Shown here in pieces: positions 36,070-44,914 of a stretch of 64,000 nucleotides of DNA (within the stretch, counting starts at the first letter, position 1; every line of letters begins with the position of its first letter). The position numbers were made by a program, and so were the translations under genes. Source of the stretch: an uncultured Lachnospiraceae bacterium (GTDB lineage Bacteria > Bacillota > Clostridia > Lachnospirales > Lachnospiraceae). The stretch is from assembly GCA_902798585.1 (NCBI GenBank), contig CADBXF010000002.1:55465-119464 (forward strand), read 5' to 3'. Under the pieces are notes generated by a model. The model did not search any database, was not told the DNA's origin, and saw nothing but the letters and a program-made list of their open reading frames with translations.

Positions 36070-37299
36070 ATGCGAATGAAACGGTTTGTAAAAGTTGTCG
36101 CTGCTGTTTTGCTGTTTGTTGCTTTAGCCGCCGGCACGGTTTCCTGTACCGGGGATAACGGAACGACATCCGCTTCGGTGACACCGACGCAGGAAGTGAC
36201 CCCGACGCCCACAGAAGTACCCGGCACTCCGACGCCGACACCGAATCCCCTGGATTCGATGACGCTTCGGGAACTGTACAAGGATGATTTTAAAATCGGC
36301 GTTGCGCTTCCGAACGCCATCATCGGCAATGCCGCGCTGACTTCGGAGATTGTTGCACAGTTTAACAGCATGACCTTTGAAAACGAGAGCAAGCCCGATC
36401 AGCTGTTGGATCTCGCCGCATGCAGGAACGGGCTGCCGGATACCTACACTGAGCCGAAGCTGAAGTTTACCTCGATTGAAAAGGGAATGGCATTTGCGAA
36501 AGAGCACGGCATCGCCGTCCGGTTCCATACATTGCTTTGGTATCAGCAGACCCCTGCAAGCTTCTTCACGGAGGATTATACGCAGAACGGTACGCGAGTA
36601 AGCCGCGAGGTCATGCTTAAGCGAATGGAGAGTTACATCCGCCAGGTGATGACCTATATGAATGAGACTTATCCCGGCATGGTATATTGCTACGATGTGG
36701 TAAATGAGGCAATCAACCCGGGAGAGGGCGATCCGAACGGAATGCGCGCAAAGAGCTTCTGGTATGAGACGGTCGGACCGGATTTTATGGAATATGCATT
36801 CGCCTACGCGAGAAAGTATGCCCCGGAAGGCGTTGATCTGTACTATAACGATTACAATTGCTACTCGAAGAAGATGCAGATTCTCAAGGTGTTGAAACCG
36901 ATTCTCGAAGCGGGAAACATCGACGGAATCGGAATGCAGTGTCATCTGAGCACGCACTCCTCGGTTGCACGCGAGGTGCGCGGCACGGCGGAGGAATTCA
37001 CGAAGGCCGGCTTTAAGGTGCAGATTACGGAGCTTGATATCGGAACCTCCAACACCGAGGAAGGCTATGAGATTCAGGCTATGAAATACAAAGTGCTCTT
37101 TACGCAGATGCAGAAGGCTAAGCGGGAGGGCACGGTGAATATCGACTGTATTACCGTGTGGGGGCTTATGGATTCCGCTTCGTGGAGAAGCGATGAATTT
37201 CCGCTTCTTTACAAGTTCAACGGCAGCACAAAGCTGACGAAGAAGAGAGCATGGTACGGCGCGATGCAGGATCCGTCCATCCGCGCGATTGAGTGGTAA
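36070..37299 (+). CDS. Secreted GH10 endo-1,4-beta-xylanase lipoprotein
   Basis: A 409-residue glycoside hydrolase family 10 enzyme that cleaves xylan. The signal peptide ends in a lipobox-like TVSC (about residue 26). A Pro/Thr linker with repeated PTP units (about 38-60) tethers the catalytic barrel. The acid/base Glu213 lies in DVVNEAINP and the nucleophile Glu321 in ITELDIG; RFHTLLWYQQ forms the substrate subsite region. GGAGG precedes the start. It sits alone between a tRNA and alaS. Being surface-anchored on a monoderm, it would supply xylo-oligosaccharides, and indirectly glucuronate side chains for the uxaC-kdgK route. Confidence 0.93.
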   Translation: MRMKRFVKVVAAVLLFVALAAGTVSCTGDNGTTSASVTPTQEVTPTPTEVPGTPTPTPNPLDSMTLRELYKDDFKIGVALPNAIIGNAALTSEIVAQFNSMTFENESKPDQLLDLAACRNGLPDTYTEPKLKFTSIEKGMAFAKEHGIAVRFHTLLWYQQTPASFFTEDYTQNGTRVSREVMLKRMESYIRQVMTYMNETYPGMVYCYDVVNEAINPGEGDPNGMRAKSFWYETVGPDFMEYAFAYARKYAPEGVDLYYNDYNCYSKKMQILKVLKPILEAGNIDGIGMQCHLSTHSSVAREVRGTAEEFTKAGFKVQITELDIGTSNTEEGYEIQAMKYKVLFTQMQKAKREGTVNIDCITVWGLMDSASWRSDEFPLLYKFNGSTKLTKKRAWYGAMQDPSIRAIEW

Positions 37300-37336
37300 T
37301 TCCGAAAAATAAACAGGGCAGTGCCCGGAGGTGGAT

Positions 37337-39403
37337 ATGAAGAAGTACGGTGTAAATGAGCTCCGCAGAATGTATCTGGAGTTCTTCGAGAGCAAGGGAC
37401 ATCTGAAGATGGACAGCTTTTCGCTTGTCCCGAAAAATGACAAGAGCCTTCTCTTGATCAACGCCGGTATGGCGCCGTTAAAGCCTTATTTTACGGGACA
37501 GGAAATTCCGCCGCGCCGCCGCGTGACGACATGCCAGAAGTGTGTGCGCACGGGCGATATCGAAAATGTCGGCAAGACCGCAAGACATCTGACGTTTTTC
37601 GAGATGCTAGGAAACTTCTCCTTCGGAGATTACTTTAAGCATGAGGCGATTGCCTGGAGCTGGGAGTTCCTGACGAAGGTAGTCGGGCTTTCCGAGGACC
37701 GCCTGTTTCCGTCGGTATATCTCGATGACGACGAGGCTTTTGACATCTGGAACAAGGAGGTCGGTGTTCCTGCAGAGCGCATTTTCCGCTTCGGCAAGGA
37801 GGACAACTTCTGGGAGCACGGCGCAGGCCCCTGCGGTCCCTGCTCCGAGATTTACTATGACCGCGGCGTAAAATACGGCTGCGGTAAGCCGGACTGCAAG
37901 GTCGGCTGCGACTGCGACCGCTATATCGAGGTGTGGAACAATGTGTTCACGCAGTTCAACGGCGACGGCAAGGGCGGCTACGAAGAGCTGGCAAGCAAGA
38001 ATATCGATACCGGTATGGGACTTGAGCGTCTTGCCGTAGTATGCCAGGATGCCGATACCGTCTTCGATATCGATACGATGAAGGCGCTTCGCGACCGCGT
38101 ATGTGAACTCGCCGGCGTTGTGTACGAGACGGATCCGAAGAAGGATGTCTCCATCCGCCTGATTACGGACCACATCCGCTCCGTAACCTTTATGACGAGC
38201 GACGGTATTCTTCCTTCGAACGAGGGAAGAGGCTATGTGCTTCGCCGTCTGCTTCGCCGTGCGGCGAGACACGGACGCCTCCTGGGCATTCAGGGCAAAT
38301 TCCTCGCGAAGCTCTGTGAGACCGTTATCCGCGATTCCAGAGACGGTTATCCGGAGCTTGAGGAGAAGAAGGATTACATTTTCTCCGTGCTTGACAACGA
38401 GGAGGAGAAATTCAACAAGACGATTGACCAGGGTCTTGAGATTCTTGCGGGGATGGAGTCCGAGCTTGCGGCATCCGGCAGAACGATGCTCAGCGGCGAC
38501 GACGCATTCAAGCTTTACGACACCTACGGATTCCCGCTGGATCTCACGGAGGAGATTCTTTCCGAGCGCGGACTGACCATCGATATGGAGGGCTATAAGA
38601 AAGCGATGGAAGCGCAGAAGACGCTGGCCCGCAATTCGCGCAAGAAGACCAATTACATGGGCGCTGATGCGACCGTATACGATGAGATCGATCCTTCGGT
38701 GACATCGGAGTTTATCGGTTATGACCGTGAGTCCTGCGAGGGCACGGTTTTGGTGATGACAAAGGAAGAGGACGGAAACGGCTCGATTGTCAATACGCTT
38801 TCCGAGGGCGAGAGCGGCGCCGTAATTCTCGATAAGACCGTATGTTACGCAACGATGGGCGGTCAGCAGGGTGACTGCGGACGCATTGTTCTGACGGAGG
38901 AGGGCGAGACGACCGCGGAATTCGATGTCGTCGATACCATAAAGTTAAAGGGCGGCAAGATTGCCCACATCGGTACCGTTATCGGCGGAACCTTAACGGA
39001 CGGCGATGTCGTGACCGTCTCCTATGACCGCGCAAAGAGAACCGCAACTGCGAAGAACCATTCGGCGACCCACCTTCTTCAGAAGGCGCTCCGCACGGTT
39101 CTCGGAAGTCATGTCGAGCAGGCAGGTTCGTTCGTAAGCCCCGAGCGTCTTCGCTTTGACTTCTCGCATTTCCATGCGATGACCAAGGAGGAGATTGCAA
39201 AGGTTGAGGAGCTTGTCAACGAGGCAATTGCAGCAGATTATCCGGTTGTGACGAAGATTATGACGCTCGAGGAGGCACGCAGGACCGGTGCCATGGCTCT
39301 CTTCGGAGAGAAATACGGCGACAGCGTCCGCGTTGTCGATATGGGCGGCTACAGCATTGAGCTCTGCGGCGGTACGCATGTTGCCAATGATTGCATATTA
39401 TAA
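37337..39403 (+). CDS. alaS: Alanyl-tRNA synthetase, 5' fragment (frameshifted gene)
   Basis: Encodes the aminoacylation domain, the tRNA-recognition part and most of the editing domain of AlaRS. The ATG at 37337 is chosen over a GTG two codons upstream because of GGAGG spacing. Class II core motifs include RVTTCQKCVR and HLTFFEMLGNFSFGDYF. Editing-site zinc ligands HSATH and CGGTH are both present. The frame ends right after CGGTHVAN with the foreign residues DCIL and a stop at 39401. The stretch that normally follows, about 30-35 residues linking to the C-terminal domain, is missing, and the remainder continues in another frame at 39387-39914. The lesion is deletion-like with a length that is not a multiple of three. 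As written, no full-length AlaRS can be made. Confidence 0.9.
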   Translation: MKKYGVNELRRMYLEFFESKGHLKMDSFSLVPKNDKSLLLINAGMAPLKPYFTGQEIPPRRRVTTCQKCVRTGDIENVGKTARHLTFFEMLGNFSFGDYFKHEAIAWSWEFLTKVVGLSEDRLFPSVYLDDDEAFDIWNKEVGVPAERIFRFGKEDNFWEHGAGPCGPCSEIYYDRGVKYGCGKPDCKVGCDCDRYIEVWNNVFTQFNGDGKGGYEELASKNIDTGMGLERLAVVCQDADTVFDIDTMKALRDRVCELAGVVYETDPKKDVSIRLITDHIRSVTFMTSDGILPSNEGRGYVLRRLLRRAARHGRLLGIQGKFLAKLCETVIRDSRDGYPELEEKKDYIFSVLDNEEEKFNKTIDQGLEILAGMESELAASGRTMLSGDDAFKLYDTYGFPLDLTEEILSERGLTIDMEGYKKAMEAQKTLARNSRKKTNYMGADATVYDEIDPSVTSEFIGYDRESCEGTVLVMTKEEDGNGSIVNTLSEGESGAVILDKTVCYATMGGQQGDCGRIVLTEEGETTAEFDVVDTIKLKGGKIAHIGTVIGGTLTDGDVVTVSYDRAKRTATAKNHSATHLLQKALRTVLGSHVEQAGSFVSPERLRFDFSHFHAMTKEEIAKVEELVNEAIAADYPVVTKIMTLEEARRTGAMALFGEKYGDSVRVVDMGGYSIELCGGTHVANDCIL

Positions 39404-39914
39404 GACGGTTGAGGAAGAACTGTTTGCAGCATCCCGTGCAGCCAAGGCGGAGCCCGCGAACCTTGCGGCGAAGATTGAGTCGCTTGCTTCCGAACTCAAG
39501 GCTGCGCTCGCGGAAAATGAAAAGCTCAAGGCGAAGCTTGCCGATGCCTCCCTTGCGGATGTTCTCGGCAATGTGAAGGAGGTTGACGGAATCAAGATTC
39601 TCGCAGCCAATGTTCCGAACCTTGACATGAACGGCCTTCGCAATTTCTGCGACCGGATGAAGGATCGTCTCACCGACTGTGTGATAGTCCTTGCGTCCGT
39701 GATTGACGGAAAGGTCAACCTCGTAGCGGCAGCAAGCGAGAGCGCAATCGCAAAGGGAGCCCATGCAGGCAACCTGATCAAGGAGATTGCACCGGTTGTA
39801 GGCGGTGGCGGCGGCGGTCGCCCGAATATGGCGCAGGCGGGCGGAAAGAATCCGGAAGGTGTTGCGGCATGTATCGAAGCCGCTGAGAATGCCGCGAAGG
39901 CGCAGCTTTCCTGA
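39387..39914 (+). CDS. alaS: Alanyl-tRNA synthetase, 3' fragment (C-terminal domain)
   Basis: Encodes the AlaRS coiled coil (IAYYKTVEEEL onward, an Ala/Glu/Lys-rich segment) and the DHHA1 domain, with the Gly-rich nucleic-acid-binding motif GGGGGGRPNMAQAGG near the end. The open frame extends upstream without homology, so the start given is merely the first Met after the junction. It has no ribosome-binding site and would not normally be translated alone. Together with the 5' fragment it accounts for all of AlaRS except a short link between editing and C-terminal domains. Confidence 0.85.
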   Translation: MIAYYKTVEEELFAASRAAKAEPANLAAKIESLASELKAALAENEKLKAKLADASLADVLGNVKEVDGIKILAANVPNLDMNGLRNFCDRMKDRLTDCVIVLASVIDGKVNLVAAASESAIAKGAHAGNLIKEIAPVVGGGGGGRPNMAQAGGKNPEGVAACIEAAENAAKAQLS

Positions 39915-39963
39915 GGAAACAGGGGGAAAGAAGCAATGCTTCGGCATTTTCCGAAAAAAGTGA

Positions 39964-39991
39964 TTGACAACCGCTGAATTTGTGGTACAAT
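39964..39991 (+). promoter_or_regulatory. Promoter for rpsU
   Basis: TTGACA at 39964-39969 and TACAAT at 39986-39991 have a 16-base spacer. GCATTTTCCG (39944-39953) lies ten bases upstream of the -35 box, and the wider TTTTCCGAAAA core resembles half of a CodY-type box. Confidence 0.78.
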
Positions 39992-40076
39992 TCGATATGT
40001 CATCATTTCGAGGTATCGCTTGATGATAAGGAGGCGGACGACGGGTCCGTCGCTGCGGGAAGGCAGGTGAGAATTC

Positions 40077-40253
40077 GTGTCGAGTGTTATCGTTAAGGAG
40101 AACGAGTCGTTGGACAGCGCACTGCGCAGATTCAAGAGAAACTGTGCTAAGGCAGGTATCCAGCAGGAGATTCGCAAGAGAGAGCACTATGAGAAGCCGA
40201 GCGTAAAGCGCAAGAAGAAGTCTGAGGCTGCTCGCAAGAGAAAGTACAAGTAA
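40077..40253 (+). CDS. rpsU: 30S ribosomal protein S21
   Basis: A 58-residue basic protein with GTG start at 40077. The opening [20 protein letters not shown] and the basic tail with [13 protein letters not shown] are characteristic of S21. It has its own promoter and terminator. The 85-base leader contains an eight-codon open frame and a short GC hairpin of unknown relevance. Confidence 0.95.
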   Translation: MSSVIVKENESLDSALRRFKRNCAKAGIQQEIRKREHYEKPSVKRKKKSEAARKRKYK

Positions 40254-40262
40254 GATTTGACG

Positions 40263-40293
40263 GAGGATCGCAGAAGCGGTCCTCTTTCTTTTT
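40263..40293 (+). terminator. Terminator after rpsU
   Basis: A nine-pair stem (40263-40271 with 40276-40284, one G-T pair) with an AGAA loop is followed by a T-rich tail. Confidence 0.85.
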
Positions 40294-40303
40294 GATTTTG
40301 ATA

Positions 40304-40332
40304 TGGCATTTTCCTGCGGAATTTGCTATAAT
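40304..40332 (+). promoter_or_regulatory. Extended -10 promoter for phoH
   Basis: TATAAT at 40327-40332 is preceded by TTGC, giving an extended -10 (TGnTATAAT). A weak TGGCAT lies at the -35 position. GCATTTTCC overlaps that -35 site, and another inverted copy, CGGAAAATGC, lies at 40366-40375 in the leader. Confidence 0.6.
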
Positions 40333-40421
40333 GCGATTGATTGTGCATTTGCGGAAGGGATGCCCCGGAAAATGCCCGCAAATCGCAGAAACGAAATCGT
40401 AAAATATCACCGGAGGTGCGG

Positions 40422-41474
40422 ATGATACAAACATTACACGGCATATCGGTAGCCCGTCAGAAGGCAATCTTCGGGGAGATGGATGAGTTTGCCAAACAGA
40501 TTGAGAAGACGCTCCGCGTGACAATCGTTACGCGAGAGGAAGAAATCCGTATCGTCGGAGAGGACGGGCCCTGCGAAAAGGCGAAGCGTGTGCTGGAGAC
40601 GCTGCTTGCGCTCTCTGCGAGAGGCTCGGAAATCACCCTGCAAAATGTGAATTATACGCTTTCTCTTGTCAAGGAAAACGATGAGGCTTCCGTGCTTTCC
40701 GTGGATTCCGATCTGATTTGCCACACAATCACCGGCAAGCCGATCAAGCCGAAGACCGTTGGCCAGAAGCGCTATGTCGACAATATCCGTGACAACATGA
40801 TTGTGTTCGGAATCGGTCCGGCCGGTACCGGCAAGACCTATCTTGCGATGGCGATGGCCGTTACGGCGTTCAAAAACGACGAAGTAAACCGCATCATTTT
40901 GACCCGTCCGGCGATTGAGGCCGGAGAGAAGCTCGGTTTTCTGCCGGGCGATCTGCAGCAGAAGGTCGACCCGTATCTTCGCCCTCTGTACGATGCGCTC
41001 TACCAGATTATGGGGGCGGAGTCGTTTACGAAAAATATGGAGAAGGGGTTGATTGAGGTTGCGCCGCTTGCATACATGCGCGGACGAACTCTGGACAATG
41101 CCTTTATCATTCTAGATGAGGCGCAAAATACAACGCCTGCGCAGATGAAGATGTTCCTCACCCGAATCGGCTTCGGTTCCAAGGTCGTCGTGACCGGAGA
41201 CCGGACGCAGAAGGACCTTCCGACGGACCAGGTGTCTGGACTGGATGTTGCGATGAAGGTGCTTGACGGAATCGAGGACATCGCATTTTCCGTGCTCACG
41301 GGCGCGGATGTCGTCCGTCATCCTCTTGTGCAGCGCATTGTCACTGCCTACGAGAAATATGAGGAGAAGACTGCTTCCCGGGTACGGAGCTTTGAGAGAA
41401 GAAAGCCGCAGTTTCGGCGCGGACTGCGCACAGAGAGAAACGGCGGAAACGGAACGGAGAGTGCGAAAGAATGA
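40422..41474 (+). CDS. phoH: PhoH-family ATPase
   Basis: A 350-residue PhoH/PhoL protein. The start at 40422 follows CGGAGG. A KH-like N-terminal part (about 1-105) is followed by the ATPase core with Walker A GPAGTGKTYLAMA, the RPAIEAGEKLGFLPGDLQ segment and Walker B FIILDEAQNTTP. The basic Arg-rich tail is unusual but not rare. It overlaps ybeY by four bases; phoH-ybeY is a widespread pair linked to RNA and ribosome metabolism. Confidence 0.94.
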   Translation: MIQTLHGISVARQKAIFGEMDEFAKQIEKTLRVTIVTREEEIRIVGEDGPCEKAKRVLETLLALSARGSEITLQNVNYTLSLVKENDEASVLSVDSDLICHTITGKPIKPKTVGQKRYVDNIRDNMIVFGIGPAGTGKTYLAMAMAVTAFKNDEVNRIILTRPAIEAGEKLGFLPGDLQQKVDPYLRPLYDALYQIMGAESFTKNMEKGLIEVAPLAYMRGRTLDNAFIILDEAQNTTPAQMKMFLTRIGFGSKVVVTGDRTQKDLPTDQVSGLDVAMKVLDGIEDIAFSVLTGADVVRHPLVQRIVTAYEKYEEKTASRVRSFERRKPQFRRGLRTERNGGNGTESAKE

Positions 41475-41971
41475 CCTTTTATTTTGAATCCGAATGGGAA
41501 GGCGAAATCTTCCCGGATTGTGAGGCGGTGCTTCGAAGTGTCTTCGAGGCCGCATGCGATTATGTGCAGTGCCCGTATGAATGTACGGTAAATATGCTGC
41601 TAACGGATGATTCCGCGATTCACTCGATGAACCGGGAGTTCCGCGACACCGACCGCGCGACTGATGTGTTGAGTTTTCCGATGATTGACTATACGGAGCC
41701 GGGAAGCTTTGACGGAATTGAGGAGCAGTCCGAACAGTATTTCGACCCGGACAGCGGAGAGCTTTTGCTCGGCGATATCGTGATTTCGGTTGAGCGTGCG
41801 ATTGCGCAGGCAGCCGAGTACGGTCACTCGCTGAAGAGGGAGATGGCCTTCCTCACCGCGCACAGCATGCTGCATTTGTTCGGTTATGACCATATGCAGG
41901 ACGACGAGCGGGAAGAGATGGAGCGGATGCAGGAAGAAATCCTTGCGAAGCTCGGAATTACAAGAGACTAA
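41471..41971 (+). CDS. ybeY: Endoribonuclease YbeY
   Basis: A 166-residue rRNA maturation and quality-control RNase. The zinc motif appears as TAHSMLHLFGYDH, and the upstream DRATDVLSFPM motif is diagnostic. An insert around residues 78-95 gives slightly above-average length. It is translationally coupled to phoH through an ATGA overlap. Confidence 0.94.
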   Translation: MTFYFESEWEGEIFPDCEAVLRSVFEAACDYVQCPYECTVNMLLTDDSAIHSMNREFRDTDRATDVLSFPMIDYTEPGSFDGIEEQSEQYFDPDSGELLLGDIVISVERAIAQAAEYGHSLKREMAFLTAHSMLHLFGYDHMQDDEREEMERMQEEILAKLGITRD

Positions 41972-41987
41972 TGATTCAGGAGTGCGC

Positions 41988-43616
41988 TTGTTTGTGAAGA
42001 CGAAACAGACAAACAAATCAAATATACTCGTTCAGGGAAGTATTCTGGCTGCGGCGTCGATTATGGTGCGTATCATCGGTTTGATTTACCGTATCCCTAT
42101 GACGCGAATTCTCGGCGACACTGCGATGGGATACTACGGAAGCGCCTATGAGTTTTACAGTATTGCACTGTTGCTTTCCTCCTACAGCCTGCCGCTTGCG
42201 GTTTCAAAGCTTGTAAGCACGCGCGTTGAGATGGGAATGCACAGGAATGCCAAGCGCGTGTTTGTAATGGCGCTCGCATTCGGTATCGTCGTGGGAAGTA
42301 TCGCTACCTGCGTATGCTTCTTCGGAGCGCCTTACTACGCGGACTATATCGGTCAGCAGGGTGTGATTGCGCCGCTTCGCGTGCTTGCGCCGACCATCTT
42401 CGTGTTTTCCGTGATGGGCGTCATACGCGGCTATTTCCAGGGCCACGGGAATATGGTGCCGACCGCGATTTCACAGGTAATTGAGCAGATTGTGAATGCT
42501 GTCGTGAGTGTCGGGGCAGCCTACTGGATGTACAACCGGTATTCGAGCGCATCCTACGGAGCCGCCGGAGGAACTCTCGGTACCTTTGCGGGAGCCGTCG
42601 CCGCATTGCTTTCGCTGGTAACCATGTATATGATTTACCGGCGGGCTTTTGCGAAAATCGCTTCGCTTGAGAGCGAGGAGAGCCGTGACACGGAGCGTCC
42701 GGCACACATTTTGTGGCTGATTGTCGTGACAGTCGTTCCGGTTGTCGTATCACAGACCGTATACCAGGTATCCGGAACGCTCGATGATATCTTTTTCAAC
42801 CGGATCATGGGTGACCGCGGTATGATTGATACGACGCGCGCCGCCATGATGGGTATTTATACAAACAAATACCGACTGCTTACCAATGTTCCGGTTGCCG
42901 TGGCTTCTGCGCTCGGAACAGCGATTGTTCCGGGATTGATTGCCGATTATCTGCGCGGTCGCCTCGATACCGTCAAAGACAAGGTGGCTTCCGCCGTCAA
43001 ATTCAATATGATTATCGCTTTCCCCAGTGCAATCGGCATGTCGGCGCTGGCCGGACCGATTCTTATGCTTTTGCTCGGCGACTCGAATCCGCTCAGCAGA
43101 AATGTGCTGATGTTCGGAAGCATAAGCATTTTGTTCTTTGCCCTTTCGACGCTTACAAACGGTATTCTGCAGGGTATCAATCACCTGCATATTCCCGTGA
43201 TTCACTCGGCGATTTCCCTGGTGATTCACCTCGGAACGCTGTATATTTTACTGACATACACGGATCTCGGTATTTATGCATTGGTGATTTGCAATGTTTT
43301 GTTTGCCGCCGTTGTATGCGTATTGAACTGGATTGCCATCGGGCGGTATCTCTCATACCGGCAGGAGATTTTGAAGACCTTTGCGATTCCGTTGATTGCC
43401 TCGATTGTCATGGGTGCATGTGCGAGATGTTGTTATCTTGTGCTCGATCAGATGGTAGGAAACGGGATTGCATGTATCGCATCCATCGGTGTTGCGGTTA
43501 TGGTTTATTTTGCATTGCTGATTCTCCTTCAGGGCGTCACGAAAGAAGAGTTGCTTGCGATGCCGAAGGGCAGGTTCCTTGTTCGGATTCTCACGAAAAT
43601 TCGCCTTTTGCGTTGA
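41988..43616 (+). CDS. MOP-superfamily lipid flippase, SpoVB/MurJ-like
   Basis: A polytopic membrane protein of about 542 residues with roughly fourteen hydrophobic helices. The opening SNILVQGSILAAASIMVRIIG and PLRVLAPTIFVFSVMGVIRG are typical of the polysaccharide-biosynthesis/SpoVB group of oligosaccharide-lipid exporters. The TTG at 41988 is favoured because AGGAG lies five bases upstream; GTG at 41994 is an alternative. The substrate could be lipid II or another lipid-linked glycan. The neighbouring uppS and GT-C genes are consistent with envelope work. Confidence 0.85.
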   Translation: MFVKTKQTNKSNILVQGSILAAASIMVRIIGLIYRIPMTRILGDTAMGYYGSAYEFYSIALLLSSYSLPLAVSKLVSTRVEMGMHRNAKRVFVMALAFGIVVGSIATCVCFFGAPYYADYIGQQGVIAPLRVLAPTIFVFSVMGVIRGYFQGHGNMVPTAISQVIEQIVNAVVSVGAAYWMYNRYSSASYGAAGGTLGTFAGAVAALLSLVTMYMIYRRAFAKIASLESEESRDTERPAHILWLIVVTVVPVVVSQTVYQVSGTLDDIFFNRIMGDRGMIDTTRAAMMGIYTNKYRLLTNVPVAVASALGTAIVPGLIADYLRGRLDTVKDKVASAVKFNMIIAFPSAIGMSALAGPILMLLLGDSNPLSRNVLMFGSISILFFALSTLTNGILQGINHLHIPVIHSAISLVIHLGTLYILLTYTDLGIYALVICNVLFAAVVCVLNWIAIGRYLSYRQEILKTFAIPLIASIVMGACARCCYLVLDQMVGNGIACIASIGVAVMVYFALLILLQGVTKEELLAMPKGRFLVRILTKIRLLR

Positions 43617-43627
43617 AAGGAGAGCGG

Positions 43628-44914
43628 ATGATTGCGATTATCGGGTGCGGCGCATCCGGCATGATGGCTGCGATTTCAGCGGCCCGCGCCGGCAAAAAAG
43701 TCACGATTTTAGAACACAATGACAAGCCCGGACGCAAACTCGCGGTCACCGGCAACGGAAAATGCAACCTTTTAAACGAGAATCGCGAACCCGGGAATTA
43801 CCGCTCGCAGGACAGCAGGTTCGTTGAGAGTGTGTTTGCCGCATTTTCCGCGGTGGACGAGATTGCTTTCCTTCGAGAGATCGGGATTCCCGTTCGGAAC
43901 AAGCGCGGATATTATTATCCGCATTCCGAGACAGCCGCTTCGGTGGTTGCAGCATTTGCGGAGGAGATGGAACGCCTTCGCGTGCGCGTTCTATACGGGG
44001 CGGAGGTGACGAAGGTTTCACCGCTCACCGCGGATGTCAACGGATATCGGATTGAATATACGATTGCGCAGGACAGTCGTCAAATGTATGCGGAAAGCGT
44101 GATTTTTGCCTGCGGAGGACCGGCTGGAGACCATCTGGGAGCCGGAGATTTCGGCTTCCGCGAGCTTCGAAGACTCGGTTTGACCGTTTCGGAACCGCAT
44201 CCGGCACTTGTGCCCTTGCTGCTTTCCAACAAGAATGCAAAGACCGTATCGGGCGTTCGCCTTGATGCGGAGGTAACCATCGATGCGGCCGGAGAATCGA
44301 ACGATTCACCGGATGCAGGCAGCGAAAAAGGCATTTCTTCAGGCCTCGGACTTCCGAAGACAGAGTTCGGAGAAGTCGTCTGGACGGATTACGGAATCAG
44401 CGGAATCCCCGTTATGCAGCTTTCCAGATTCGCCGAAGAAGCTCTTTCCTGCGGAAAAAAGGTTCTGATTCGACTGAATTTTCTGCGCGATATGTCGAAC
44501 GAGGAAGCACTTCGCGAGGTGATGCGAAGAACCCAGGAGGAAGCCTTCTCGGAGCGTGATATCGAGCATGCCATGGACGGTCTGGTCCCGTCGAAATTAA
44601 TGTATGTTATATTGCTTCGCGCCGGAGTATCGCCGCAGAAGCCTGCGCGTGAAATCACGCCGGACGAAGCACGGAGAATCCATAAAGAATTGACGGATAT
44701 GACGCTTCCGGTGACGGGAACGCGACCGTTTGCCTATGCACAGGCAGCGCGGGGAGGAGTATCCCTTTCGGAAATCAATCCCGACACCTGTGAATGCGTT
44801 CGCTTCCCCGGCTTGTATGTGACCGGAGAACTGCTTGATATGGACGGCAATTGCGGCGGTTATAACCTGCAGTGGGCTTTTGCGACCGGCGCAATCGCAG
44901 GGAGGAATGCATGA
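43628..44914 (+). CDS. NAD(P)/FAD-dependent oxidoreductase, HI0933/BaiN-like
   Basis: A 428-residue flavoprotein. The N-terminal FAD-binding loop IIGCGASGMMAAISAARAG is followed by the family segment LEHNDKPGRKLAVTGNGKCN. The C-terminal part ends with TGELLDMDGNCGGYNLQWAF, which is strongly conserved in this group. The start at 43628 follows AAGGAGAG, and the longer upstream reading overlaps the flippase gene. Its stop overlaps the next gene by four bases. Some homologues reduce bile-acid intermediates, but the substrate here is not known. Confidence 0.88.
   Translation: MIAIIGCGASGMMAAISAARAGKKVTILEHNDKPGRKLAVTGNGKCNLLNENREPGNYRSQDSRFVESVFAAFSAVDEIAFLREIGIPVRNKRGYYYPHSETAASVVAAFAEEMERLRVRVLYGAEVTKVSPLTADVNGYRIEYTIAQDSRQMYAESVIFACGGPAGDHLGAGDFGFRELRRLGLTVSEPHPALVPLLLSNKNAKTVSGVRLDAEVTIDAAGESNDSPDAGSEKGISSGLGLPKTEFGEVVWTDYGISGIPVMQLSRFAEEALSCGKKVLIRLNFLRDMSNEEALREVMRRTQEEAFSERDIEHAMDGLVPSKLMYVILLRAGVSPQKPAREITPDEARRIHKELTDMTLPVTGTRPFAYAQAARGGVSLSEINPDTCECVRFPGLYVTGELLDMDGNCGGYNLQWAFATGAIAGRNA

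Noticed and set aside
36180..36250. Tandem repeat-like ACACCGACGC tract in the xylanase gene
   Set aside because: It encodes an ordinary Pro/Thr linker between lipid anchor and catalytic domain, not a CRISPR or mobile repeat.
37300..37336. Possible T-box or leader regulation of alaS
   Set aside because: Only 37 bases separate the xylanase stop from the alaS start, which is too short for a T-box.
39945..39959. CodY box upstream of rpsU
   Set aside because: The core TTTTC-N-GAAAA fits, but the centre and outer positions differ in four of fifteen places, and the same word recurs widely, so a CodY site is not supported.
39997..40023. Eight-codon open frame in the rpsU leader
   Set aside because: It is very short, has no strong ribosome-binding site of its own, and shows no amino acid run typical of attenuation.
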